Shown piece after piece: positions 54,635 to 64,000 of a stretch of 64,000 nucleotides of DNA (position 1 is the stretch's first letter; every line of letters begins with the position of its first letter). The translations under genes were made by a program, and so were the position numbers. This DNA is from Diadophis punctatus similis (taxonomy: Eukaryota > Chordata > Lepidosauria > Squamata > Dipsadidae): the NCBI GenBank assembly GCA_023053685.1, contig JALIGW010000010.1, forward strand, positions 6,624,096-6,688,095, in the 5' to 3' direction. The notes under the pieces are model-generated. The model worked only from the letters and a program-made list of their open reading frames with translations. It did not search any database and was not told the DNA's origin.

Positions 54635-57194
54635 TTATTTTATTTTTTATTCAAAAAGTTTTATTAGTACAGAATTACATAAATAGTAGCAAAATATTAA
54701 ATATAAAGTACAAACATTTTTATTTTTTTCTTCCCCCCCCTAACCCACCCCCTTCCCTCCCCACCTCCCCCCCGGACTTCCCAGAGATAATACAGGGCAT
54801 AATAATAAATTTAAATTGTTAATAAAAAGAAAAAAAAGAAAAAAAGAACACTATTTTTAAAAAACTTCAACTCCAGATTATACACTAATAATATATCTCA
54901 TATGTATACAATAGTAAAGATACAAAAAAGAAAAGAAAGGAAAGAAAGAGAAATCTCTTTAACAATACAAACAAACAAACCTCCTACCTCCTCCCTTCAA
55001 CCTCTACCTTATACAAAATAAATGTTATATAAATAATAACTAAATATAAAATACAAAAATCTTAAACTAATATTATTAACATTAAAAATAACCTCAAAGA
55101 TAGATAAAACTTAGCTAAATGTTATTTATTTATTTATTTATTTATTAAATTTCATCATGATATTAATAACATAATATTATTCTAAATTAACTTACTAACT
55201 TCAATAAACAAAAAATCTTTAAAGTTTTTTTTTTTAAAAAAGAAAAAAGAATAAACAAATCTTCAACAAACTATATATATCTAATATTATTAACATTAAA
55301 AATAACCTCAAAGTTATATAAAACTTAGCTAAATATTGCATAGGTAATCATTAAATAGGGAAAAGGAAAAATACAATCATATTAGTCTCTATCCGTCCAA
55401 TATATTTCAACATCACATCGTTTTGTATCTTGATAGTTGCATCTTTTAATAGTTCAGTAAATTCGAATTTGTCAACTCGTCTCCCATCTGATCCCAAACC
55501 TCCATCTCCTTTTCCCCAGCTATCTGGCTCTGGCACTCCTTTTGGGTTTTTGAATCTATTTCCTTTTGATCCAGCAAAGATGGCTTCCCCTCCTCCTCCT
55601 CTTTTATTTTCATACATCCTTCCTCTGGAATCTTGGATATATCAGCCTTTAAAACATTGACATAAAATTCAGTAGCTTTTTTTATCGTATTAAGCCAATA
55701 TCTTTTTCCAGAAAATTTCACTGCTACTCCAACTGGCGCTTCCCATTTATATTGTAAATTTAATCTCTTAAATTCATCAATCAAAAAAGTGTAGCTTTTT
55801 CTGGCTTTAAGCATTTTAGAGGGGATTTCTTTCCAAATCTTTAGTTCCTGACCATTCACCATGAGATTATTGTTGAACGTTGCTTGTATAATTCTATTCC
55901 GTAAGGCTCTTGTGGTAAAATATATGACAATGTCCCTTGGTAAATGCTTTTGTTTAGCGTACCACGAATTGATTCTGTATATTTTGTTGATTTGTGTAGC
56001 CAATTCCACTTTAGAAATTCCAGACACCTGATCCAATGCCTCAACCATCCTTCCTTTTAAATCTTCATATAATCCCTCTTTCAAACCTCTGACCCTTATA
56101 GCAACTTCCATGGATCTAAACTGTGTCATCAACACCTGTGTTTCAAAATTTGCAATATCATTTTGGATTTTATCTATATATTTCACCGAGGTTGCCAAAG
56201 CTTGTTTATTTGTTTCAATACGTTCTGCCAAAACTTCAATATTTGTTGCTAAACCTTTGCAAACCTCTAATATATCAAATCTAAGTTGTTGATTCATATT
56301 CTTCAAAGCAGCCTGCATTTGTTTGTCTATCTCACTAATTTTCTGATTAAATTCCAAAGTAAGTTCATGTTTCATAATCTTTAAATTATTTAATAAATTT
56401 TCAGGTGTCAAAGGCTGTGGAGGTGTTAACTCAGTATTAAGTTGCATTTTAGAAATATATCCAGATGGATAGTCATTTCTTTTAGTCAAAACAATCTTTC
56501 CAGATTTTGAAGCCATTATGGTGTTTCAAAAGAGTACAAAGAAGAAAGAAAGCCAGGTGCCTGATTAAAGTTCTTTCCAGTTTAAAAACCAGGTAGTCTT
56601 TTATTATTGGAAATATTTCAATTATAACTTTAATCCAGGGTTAGGAGACAGAGAAAGAAAAAACCATTTTTCCAAGTTAAAAGTTTCCATAAGAGAGAGA
56701 GAGGAAAAAAAAAGCCTCTGGGGAAACGAAAGTCACTTTCACTTCTCAATCACCATATTGTTACTTTGTTTCCTTTGTTTCTTTGCCAAAGTGAAAGCTT
56801 ACCCAGGAGTTGAAAAAAAAGGAAAAAAGAGGTTTCATTACTTGCCCATCTCACGCCTGTTTCTCTCTGTCTGCTTCTGTAGTTCAAAAGTATTTATAAA
56901 TCCCATTCTAGAAGCAGCGGCTGGTCACGACATCTAGCTCCGCAAAGGCGGAGGTTTCCTGATCTTCGGAGCTGGAGACAGGCTGCATGGGGAGCTCTCC
57001 CTTCGCGCCCTACTAGATGGCTCCTAGGGCGCTGGGGGGGCTCTACCCCACCCTTCAAGCTCTCATCTCTCCCCTTTGCCCGAGGAAGAGATTTCAAAGC
57101 CGCCAGACAGCTGTTCTGGCGGCTTTTTACGGAGATCGGAAAGGCGCCCGACGAAGGGATGTCCGCGATGGCGCGCTCCAAACCGGAAGTCTCC
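54635..57194 (-). mobile_element. HAL1-like element 2: ORF1-only L1 relative
   Basis: Perfect 18-bp target duplication GGAAGGAAAAGGTTTATT (54617-54634, 57195-57212). Same plan as element 1: GC-rich 5' UTR with GCCGCCAGACAGCTGTTCTG hairpin (57099-57124), ORF1, AT-rich 3' UTR with G-rich tract (54733-54780 complement), A-rich tail. No ORF2. It lies inside the retroviral LTR. Confidence 0.92.
55446..56516 (-). CDS. L1-type ORF1 protein (HAL1-like element 2), 356 aa
   Basis: Open 356-residue ORF1p starting MASKSGKIVLTKRNDYPSGY. It has the same order as element 1: N-terminal basic part, coiled coil (about 50-125), RRM with SMEVAIRVRGLKEGLYEDLK, and CTD with LPRDIVIYFTTRALRNRIIQ and KIWKEIPSKMLKARKSYTF. 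The two proteins are very similar throughout, diverging mainly in the C-terminal acidic tail. No frameshift or stop. Family knowledge: ORF1p forms trimers and coats L1 RNA; on its own it cannot reverse-transcribe. Confidence 0.9.
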   Translation of the reverse strand: MASKSGKIVLTKRNDYPSGYISKMQLNTELTPPQPLTPENLLNNLKIMKHELTLEFNQKISEIDKQMQAALKNMNQQLRFDILEVCKGLATNIEVLAERIETNKQALATSVKYIDKIQNDIANFETQVLMTQFRSMEVAIRVRGLKEGLYEDLKGRMVEALDQVSGISKVELATQINKIYRINSWYAKQKHLPRDIVIYFTTRALRNRIIQATFNNNLMVNGQELKIWKEIPSKMLKARKSYTFLIDEFKRLNLQYKWEAPVGVAVKFSGKRYWLNTIKKATEFYVNVLKADISKIPEEGCMKIKEEEEGKPSLLDQKEIDSKTQKECQSQIAGEKEMEVWDQMGDELTNSNLLNY

Positions 57195-57665
57195 GGAAGG
57201 AAAAGGTTTATTGAATGCGCAGGTTCAAAGCAAAGAAAAAGGCCTGAACCCCGAATGCTAATCAGGGTCTTTCTTTTATACATTGGTTTACGTATATATT
57301 TCCTATGTCCATTTATGGTATACAATTAGGTAGACATATCTGAAAATAATATAAGGAACTGGGAACAGTCAGTTAGGCGAATAATACATGTAAGCACAGA
57401 TGTTTCCAGGCTGTGGTTTGTCCTTGACATTATAGGGAACAACACAAAAGTTCACACACAAACTAATATAATACTGTAGACATAACGAAACTCCCTTTCT
57501 CATGGTCAGCATATCTAGAAAGGATACATATATTATTAGTGCTGACAGGGCAGTTCCTTTTTGCTTAACTAATGGCTATTGAGATACGTGTTTACTTGCC
57601 TTGTAACATTGTCCAGACCTGTCAGGCCTGGCTCTGAGGCCTAATGGATTGTTGCCTCTACCTCA
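57195..57665 (-). repeat. ERV 3' LTR, U3-R piece
   Basis: LTR start TGAGGTAGAGGCAACAATCC on the element strand, directly after a polypurine tract (AAAGGGGGGAAA, 57666-57677). The poly(A) signal AATAAA (complement of 57207-57212) lies within the HAL1 target duplication. U3 plus the 54580 piece give an LTR of roughly 500 bp. The env stop codon is a few bases inside the LTR. Confidence 0.82.
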
Positions 57666-58160
57666 TTTCCCCCCTTTGTAACTCGACTTCATTAGCAAGA
57701 AGAGTTACATATTTTGGTTCATGCTGGGCTGCTTGGCGTAAACTTTCATATTCCCACATAGCCATCACCTGAGCAGTTGCTTTCCGTTCGGCTAATAAAG
57801 ATAAGCTATTAGTAATGGCTTTTACAAATATTGGCAGAATACAAGGAAGGATTACACATCCTGCAGCTATAAGTCCTATTAAAGATACAATTGCTTGTAA
57901 GCCAGGGAGTTTGGGAAACCATTGGCCAAATATATCTTTGAGGTTCAGTCCTTTCCAGGTCTGAACTGGAACATGAGCTATTTTAACCATTTTATTAGTA
58001 ATTTCTTGAATGACATGTCCACTATCATCTATTTCAACACAACAGTTAGAGAGATTAAATTTTCCACAAACACCTCCTTCTTTAGCTAGAAGGTAATCTA
58101 AAGCTAAGCGATTTTGCATAATATATGTGCGGGATTTAACTCCTTCTATAGTGGGAATGG
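57658..58160 (-). pseudogene. ERV env, transmembrane subunit part
   Basis: C-terminal env of an endogenous gamma-like retrovirus. Visible are an immunosuppressive-domain-like [18 protein letters not shown] with a downstream Cys-Cys pair (C-x7-CC), then the membrane-spanning stretch [20 protein letters not shown], and a cytoplasmic tail ending at a TAG inside the LTR. The reading frame is open, but the section is cut from the surface part by the inverted-repeat element at 58161. Broken gene. Confidence 0.85.
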
Positions 58161-58537
58161 GACTTTTCTCCTCTGCTTGGCCGCACCCATTTCGTCCCCA
58201 GGCTTCTGCCCCCAATCATTCCAGTGCTGCCTTTTCTCCTTGGCCCATTCGCCGAAAGGGCCCCAAAGCCCATTCACTCCGGCCTTTTGGGCGCTTGGGA
58301 CACTTTGCCCCCAGCCAATCAGAGGAGCAAGAATCCCACCCCCTTGGAAGCAGCCTTTTTAGGAGAAGGGACTGGGACTGGTTACATTTACTTCCGAGGA
58401 AATGTCAGAAAAGGATCAGCCAGGTGCACGTGGGGGGGGGGGGGAAGGATCCTGTTGCTAGATCGAATATCTCTTTTTTAAAAAAAATCTGGGACAAAAG
58501 GGAGGGGATAACTTTCCTTCCTCTCTCTCCCCCCCTG

Positions 58538-58573
58538 TGTGTGTGTGTGTATGTAGCCTTCCTCCCTCTCCCC

Positions 58574-58625
<52 letters not shown>

Positions 58626-58919
58626 CCTTCCCTCCACCCTCCATCCCGCACACAGCTGGGGAAGAGAGAGAGGGGGGGAGGAAGGCTATGGGGACGGGGA
58701 ACGGGGACGGGGACTGGTTACATTTACTTCAGAGGAAATGTCAGAAAAGGATCGGCCAGGTGCACGTAGGGGGGAGAAGGATCCCGTTGTCTGTTGCTAG
58801 ATAGAATCTCTCTCTCTTTTTAAAAAAAATCTGGGAGCCTTCCTTCTCCCCCCTCTCTCTCTTTTAAATCTGGGATGAACGGGAGGGGGTAGCCTTCCTC
58901 CCTCTCCCTCTCTTCCCCC

Positions 58920-58977
<58 letters not shown>

Positions 58978-59332
58978 CCTTCCTCCCTCTCTCTCTCTTT
59001 CTTCCCCGTGTGCGGGATGCGGTGTGTGTGTGTGTGTATGTAGCCTTCCTCCCTCCCTCTCTCTCCCTCTCTCTCTTCCCCAGTGTGCGGTGTGTGTGTG
59101 TGTAGCCTGCCTCTCCCTCTCTCTTTCTTCTCCGTTTGCGGGGTGGGGTGTGTGGGTGTGGGTGGGTGTGTATGTAGCCTGCCTTCCTCCCTCCCTCCCT
59201 CCCTCCCTTCCCCCATGTGCGGTGTGTGCGTGTGGTGTGTAGCCTGCCTCTCTCTCTTTCTTCCCCCATGTGCGGGTGTGTGTGTGTGTGTGTAGCCTTC
59301 CTCCCTCTCTCCCTCTTCTCCATGTGCGGGGT

Positions 59333-59365
<33 letters not shown>

Positions 59366-59465
59366 CCTTCCTTCCTCCCTCCCTCCCTTCCCCCGTGTGT
59401 GGTGTGTGTGTAGCCTCTCTCTCTCTCTCTTTCTTTCTTTGCGGTGTGTGTGTGTGTGTAACCTG

Positions 59466-59543
<78 letters not shown>

Positions 59544-59640
59544 GCTCGCTCGCTCGCTTTCTTCCCCCCCCATGTGCGGTGTGTGTGTGTAGCCTCCCTC
59601 CCTCCCTCTCTCTCTTCCCCCCCCCCTGTGTGCGGGGTGG
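58538..59640. repeat. GT and CT microsatellite array
   Basis: Recurring block GTGTGTGT, GTAGCCTTCCTCCCTCTCTC, CTTCCCCC, repeated with variation at least ten times, with a long CT run at 59467-59545. It is a higher-order array rather than a simple repeat. The long His/Thr- or Cys/Val-rich frames are artefacts. Confidence 0.93.
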
Positions 59641-60345
59641 GGGTGGGGGTGGCGGGATGGCTTTTCAGATGGAGGAAAAGGCACCGAGGGAGAAGGCGAC
59701 GGGACAGGAAAAGCCATTATGAGACTTCCTCTTACCCTCACGGGCCTGAGGAGAGTCTGAAAGAGAGAGCTGGGCTGAGTAGCGGCCAGAGAGAAGAAGC
59801 AGGACTGGATGGGTCCAAAAGCCATGAGAGAGAAGGCGCACGGAGAGAGGCAGAGTTGGAGTGTTATTAGGCTCGCGCGGCGGACAGGAGGAGGAGGAGG
59901 AAATGTTGGTGGAGGAGGAAGATGGGAACTCCCTTTCCCGGGCCGCGAATAGGTGTTGAATGAAGCAGCTGCCGTCTTCCTTCGCCTGCTCGGAGGGTCG
60001 TTGTGTGGCACTAGCCAGTTGGCTCCAAAGGAGGAGGAGGAGGGGGGAAGTGTTGGTGGCCTGCCCCAAAGATGTCTGGAATCTCAAGCGAGAGCTGAAG
60101 CTGCGGCAAAGGAAGAGACAATAATAGGGCCGCTTGGCAGAGGGGAGGCAGAGGGGATGACCGTTCTGCTTAAGGGGAGATGGGAAGAGCGGGGTGGAGG
60201 GGTTTCCACGTGTTGTTTACAATTTCTGAAGTTCGGTAGGCTTCTCCCGGCCGCTGTGTTTGCATCACGTTTGCACAGGAGGGGGTAGCCTTCCCCCCTC
60301 TCTCTTCCCCAGCTGTGTGCGGGATGGAGGATGGAGGGAAAGCTA
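59641..60345. other. GC-rich centre of the inverted-repeat element
   Basis: Purine-rich, GGAGGAGG runs and CpGs, CpG-island-like. No frame shows a recognisable protein. Confidence 0.4.
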
Positions 60346-60579
60346 CACACACACACGGGGGGGGGGGGAAGAGAGGGAGGAAGGCTACATACACACACAC
60401 GGGGGGGGGGAAGAGAGAGAGGAAGGAAGGTTATCCCCTCCCGTCCCAGAATTTTGTTTTAAAAAAAGAGATATTCGATCTAGCAACAGGATCCTTCCCC
60501 CCCCCACATGCACCTGGCCGATCCTTTTCTGACATTTCCTCGGAAGTAAACATAACCAGTCCCCCTCCCGTTCCTTCTC

Positions 60580-61213
60580 CTAAAAAGAATGGAAAGCAAA
60601 TGCGCGTTTGTGTGTGTGCATATCCACAGCCCAAACCCTCCTGCAGACCGCAGGCTCTTTAACTTGTCCTTTGGCTCCCCTCCCCTTCACAGAAAGACAC
60701 ACACACACACACACCATTCAGTTGGTGCCGGCCAGGAGCGGGGGTGGACTGCGGGGCTGTTTTACCTCAGCCCAAACCCTTCGGCAGACCGCAGGCTCTT
60801 TAACTTGTCCTTTGGCCTCCCCCCCCTTCACAGGAAGAGAGGCACACAGAGACACACAAACACACACACACCGTTCCTAGCCAATTGCTGCAGTGAGGTG
60901 ACAATCAGTTGGCACTTACTTCAGGGGTCGTCTATTAGGAGCAGCCCACCCACCCCTTTGCATGCTACGCCTGACTTCCCAGCAGAGCCCGCCTTCCTGA
61001 GGCTGGCTTCTGTCTCTCGAAATTTTCCTCCCTTTTCTTGGCTCCCTTTTCTTCGGCCGCACGAACTTATGTGACACACGCCACTCTTTCTCCCATCCTG
61101 GTTCATCCATTATCCAATGGCCCCAGGGGAGGCTGTGGCCGAGATGCATGTAGTCTCTGACTCGGAAATATGCCGGCGGATCTCCGTCCGGGTTCGCAGC
61201 ACGACTTGGGGAG

Positions 61214-61244
<31 letters not shown>

Positions 61245-61590
61245 TGAGTGAGTGAGAGGGGGGAGACGTCTTGTAAAACGGGACGGATAAAAACGAGCAG
61301 GAACATCTTGTTTGACAGAGTGATCTGGCATGATGAAGCCTCTCTGAAGAAAGTTCTTCTACCTCCCCATCTGTTGGGGGCGAACCCAGCTAAAAATGCC
61401 TGTGTGTCTTGACTTCCAGTGATTACTTGCGAATAGGTGTAAAAGTGGTTCTCTAAAACGACCTTACCAGTGTGTTTACTCAGAAGTAAGTCTTACTGTA
61501 TAGAAGTTTGTCTTGCCCAACGTGTAGAGAATTATACTCTCACTATTACTGCAAAATAAGTGTATTGAGGCTTTCTCTTGCTTTAAGAGA
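60580..61590. other. Unassigned part of the inverted-repeat element
   Basis: Two direct copies (60635-60700 and 60770-60830) of CAGACCGCAGGCTCTTTAAC, TTGTCCTTTGG, each followed by CA repeats; a CA/GT run at 61216. No coding sequence recognised. Confidence 0.45.
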
Positions 61591-61792
61591 AAGCTTGCTT
61601 GAAAAAGGGGGTGGGATTCTTGCTCCTCTGATTGGCTGGCGGTAAAGTGTCCCGTGCGGCCAAAAGCCCAGGGTGAACTGGCTTTTTGGCCCGTTCAGTG
61701 AATGGGCCAAGGAGAAAAGGCAGCGCCGGAATGATTGGGGGCGAAAGCCTGGGGACGAAATGGGCGCGGCCAAGTGGAGGAGGAGAATAGTC

Positions 61793-62946
61793 ATAGACCC
61801 TTTTATAGCTAACTTGGTTAGACCTAAAACAGTTTCATTAGTAATTATTTCGATTACAGCCTGTAATCTGATTAAATGATTCAACATATATATTGGGGTT
61901 CTATAACCATAGGTACCATCCTCAGCCCAGGTAGCGGGACCATATACTTGAATAATTCTTTCAGGGGGCCATTCATGATCTTTCCAAGTGCCTATTTTCA
62001 GGCCTTCAATTACTGAAGTATCTATGGCTCGTTTAGTACGAATGTTCCCAACTTCATCATATACAGGGACCCCCAATACCTGTCGTTGGCGAAGAGGCGA
62101 GAGGAAAAACCCCGGCTTGATAAGGCCTAAAACACAAGATCCACACCAATGGGATGGCAATTGGCTATATGCATATTTTCCACAAATCCAATACATACCA
62201 TCCGGTGCTAACCATTTGAGGGAATAATTTTGGGGATCCAAGATGTAATGTTTTAATATTTGTACTGATTCCAGGGCTCTTGCTTCATGGGGCGCTTCCT
62301 GACCCTTACCTGACCACCATTGACCATTATTCCAGGCGGATAGACATCTGAGAGCTCCTACCTGTTGGCATCCAGTGGTATGGTTCCGGGTGTAACACAC
62401 AGACCCCACTAAATTGGAAGTCAAGGCCCAATTTCCATCTTTTCCTATTGTAGCAGTGAGGTTTCCCACTTTTTCCATCTCAAGCACTGTAGTATAGTTC
62501 AGTTCTTGAGCTTCCCAGGGCCATTTTTCCCCCATATTAGTTCCTCCACATACAAAACAGTTGCTTACATTTAAGATGTTTGCTACACTTTCTGCTAATT
62601 CAACAAACGTGTTTACCACCTTGGAGGGTAGCTCTTGAAGATTAAGTTTCTCAATTTCCTGATAATAAGACCAAAACAAACTTTTCTTACGACCTATTGA
62701 GGTTGTCTTTGTTGTCACTTCTAATTCTAGCAGCGTACCGGGATCAGATCCCTTCCCGTCTATTTGAAATCCCATAACTATGGGCCTAAAAGTGCTTGTT
62801 GGAGTGAGGGATAAAATCATAGGATTACATTCGCCCTTTTTACAGTTACTGTTAGCGGTTCCTTTCCTCAAAAATACTTTCAGGGGCCCTACAGGCCCTT
62901 TCATCCAGGTTGCAAATGAAACACAAGCCCAGTAGGGACAATAATT
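61793..62946 (-). pseudogene. ERV env, surface subunit C-terminal part and start of TM
   Basis: In the same frame as 62947-63999 but separated by a TAA. It carries several N-glycosylation sites, the CXXC-type motif NCFVCGG (about 62545) used for the surface-TM disulphide in gamma-like envelopes, and a furin-type site RTKR (about 62030) followed by the TM N-terminus. It is cut by the inverted-repeat element at 61792; the annotated frame reading on to 61546 is chimeric. Not functional as it stands. Confidence 0.85.
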
Positions 62947-63999
62947 TTAATCTATGTTTTGGCATTCAGCACTGCGAGGGCCATTTCTTTCTAAACAAAT
63001 ATATTTATCATTAAACATATATGTGCGTTCCCAATCTAGACCTCCACAGCCTCCTCTGGGAAAGCAAGCCTTATTTATAACTGAGCAGGCATCAAACTGT
63101 AAGGCAACCTGCTGGTTTAATGTTGGCGTTACCACCCTAGTAATTTCTTCTGTCCTCCCACAGGCTTTGTGTCTGAGGATAACTTGATAGTCTGTTACTT
63201 TGGTAGCCTGTTTTGGATCGTAACATTGGATTCCCTGGGAACCATTGCATTGTTTATATGATGTGCCATTTAGTGTACAATCTATAAGGTCAAATTGTGT
63301 ACAGGTTGGAGGGACTGAGGTGTGATATACCAATGTGTGGGTGATCTTATTCCCTGTCATAGTAATATGAATGCAATGCTGACATTGTTTGTAATCAATT
63401 ATTTCCCCTAGAACTCGTTTTCTCCTTATCCGTTTAAGTAATGGGGTTGTAGAGGGGTTATCATTCGTGTTGTTTAAGTGTAAACAAGAGGATGCATAAG
63501 GCAAGCTATTGGTTTCACGGCCAGTTCTGAGCCTACCTTTTCTTTTTCTTGGCTTCAATTCTCTTATTGTTTGACCAAATTCTGGGCTTATTTCTGGAAT
63601 GGAGCGGATAATACAAATCCCCTCCCAGCCAGGTTTTAATTGATTTATGGAAGTAACGCGGTCCCAACCCCAAAATAAAGGATTCCCACAGTCTAACATG
63701 ATAGGGGGTGTTCTTCCTCTATATGGGGCTTGGACACACATGCCTTTTCGCAGTATGTACCCCACAAATTGACATACCTCAGGGTTAACTGATTGCCTTG
63801 TGAAGCAAGCTTCCTTAACGATCTTTTCAAAGGTTTGAGGGAATTGGCAGGGATGAGGCAGTATTCCTATCCAGCATTCAGGCCGTAATGTGAGAGGAGG
63901 GTGACCCTCACATTCCCTCCCACGTCCAACAGTATAAGACTGACTAATGTGAGGCTTGTCACCTGGCAGACTCCACTGTCCCAAATTGCTGATGCACAC
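62947..63999 (-). pseudogene. ERV env, surface subunit N-terminal part (runs off the window)
   Basis: 350 codons open to the right edge, ending with a TAA at 62947-62949. It is Cys-rich and has NGTS and NGS glycosylation sites (CTLNGTSYKQCNGS), as expected for a retroviral surface glycoprotein. The basic stretch LLKRIRRKR lies near 63430. The true env start, pol, gag and the 5' LTR lie outside the window. Only one stop separates this from the rest of the surface coding region. Confidence 0.75.
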
Positions 64000-64000
64000 A

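Larger units (their letters stand above)
58161..61792. mobile_element. 3.6-kb inverted-repeat (foldback-like) element inside ERV env
   Basis: About 185-base inverted ends: left 58161-58345, right 61600-61792 (GACTTTTCTCCTC against the complement of GAGGAGAATAGTC). Both contain the CCAATCAGAGGAGCAAGAAT segment. Inside are three copies of a second module with ACTGGTTACATTTACTTC and AAATGTCAGAAAAGGATC: two direct (58375, 58713) and one inverted (60490-60560). GT/CT repeats lie between them. No transposase or RT recognised. No convincing target duplication. Confidence 0.7.

Noticed and set aside
58405..60011. Long frames rich in His/Thr or Cys/Val, up to 404 codons.
   Set aside because: They read through GT/CA and CT repeats; no domain, and the frame changes with repeat length.
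61546..61792. Env frame reading on to 61546 as a genuine C-terminus.
   Set aside because: This part lies in the inverted end of the inserted element; the similar tail on the frame at 58161-58215 is the other end of the same element.

Overview
The window is nuclear DNA of a squamate reptile, most likely a snake. It lies inside the dystrophin gene (DMD), which runs on the + strand. Three short in-frame exons match human DMD exons 49, 50 and 51 by protein sequence and exon phase. They are 17926-18027, 20272-20377 and 39941-40143. Everything else is intron: the end of intron 48, all of introns 49 (about 2.2 kb) and 50 (about 19.6 kb), and the start of intron 51. The squamate call rests on the repeat mix: CR1, L2-like, Rex1-like and L1 LINEs, DIRS, Copia, Gypsy, Tc1, many small hAT elements with CAGNGGTG or CAGTGATGG ends, and long CTTT/GTCT/GT microsatellites. 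There is no prokaryotic operon, CRISPR array or tRNA/rRNA gene.

Layout. 1-560 is an L2-like LINE end. 618-4585 is an L1 3' end split by a short DIRS element (943-3680) whose tyrosine recombinase is still open. 4586-6985 holds a hAT fragment, a large microsatellite and a CR1 with an open reverse-transcriptase frame. 7611-8541 is a hAT element. 10323-15629 is a complete Copia provirus with both LTRs, a 5-bp target duplication, a tRNA-iMet-like primer site and a nested hAT element. 16602-19378 has two copies of one TIR element in direct orientation around exon 49. 20897-22740 is CR1 with two nested insertions. 23990-32291 is a Gypsy fragment interrupted by a full-length but dead DIRS element, with a 740-bp tandem duplication across their junction. 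35990-39103 holds CR1 pieces (one an ORF1 esterase fragment) and another TIR element with an internal minisatellite.

From 41 kb on, intron 51 is a stack of nested elements: L2-like, hAT, Rex1-like, Tc1, Gypsy and an RT-encoding LINE, then an L1 ORF2 (48091-54579) that has itself been invaded. Into that L1 went a hAT element (50300-50857), an ORF1-only L1 relative (50895-53539) and an endogenous retrovirus whose 3' LTR starts at 54580. A second ORF1-only element (54635-57194) lies inside that LTR, at its poly(A) signal. The env gene of the retrovirus is broken by a 3.6-kb inverted-repeat element full of GT repeats. The rest of the retrovirus lies beyond the right edge.

The points most worth following are these. 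DMD exon 51 seems to have moved its 3' splice site inward, shortening hinge 3. Near-identical direct repeats flank the in-frame exon 49. Two independent elements carry ORF1 but no ORF2 (HAL1-like). The Copia element looks primed by the anticodon arm of initiator tRNA. The foldback-like element in env does not match a family I recognise. Reading was by eye: boundaries backed by target-site duplications are firm, and the others are good to tens of bases.
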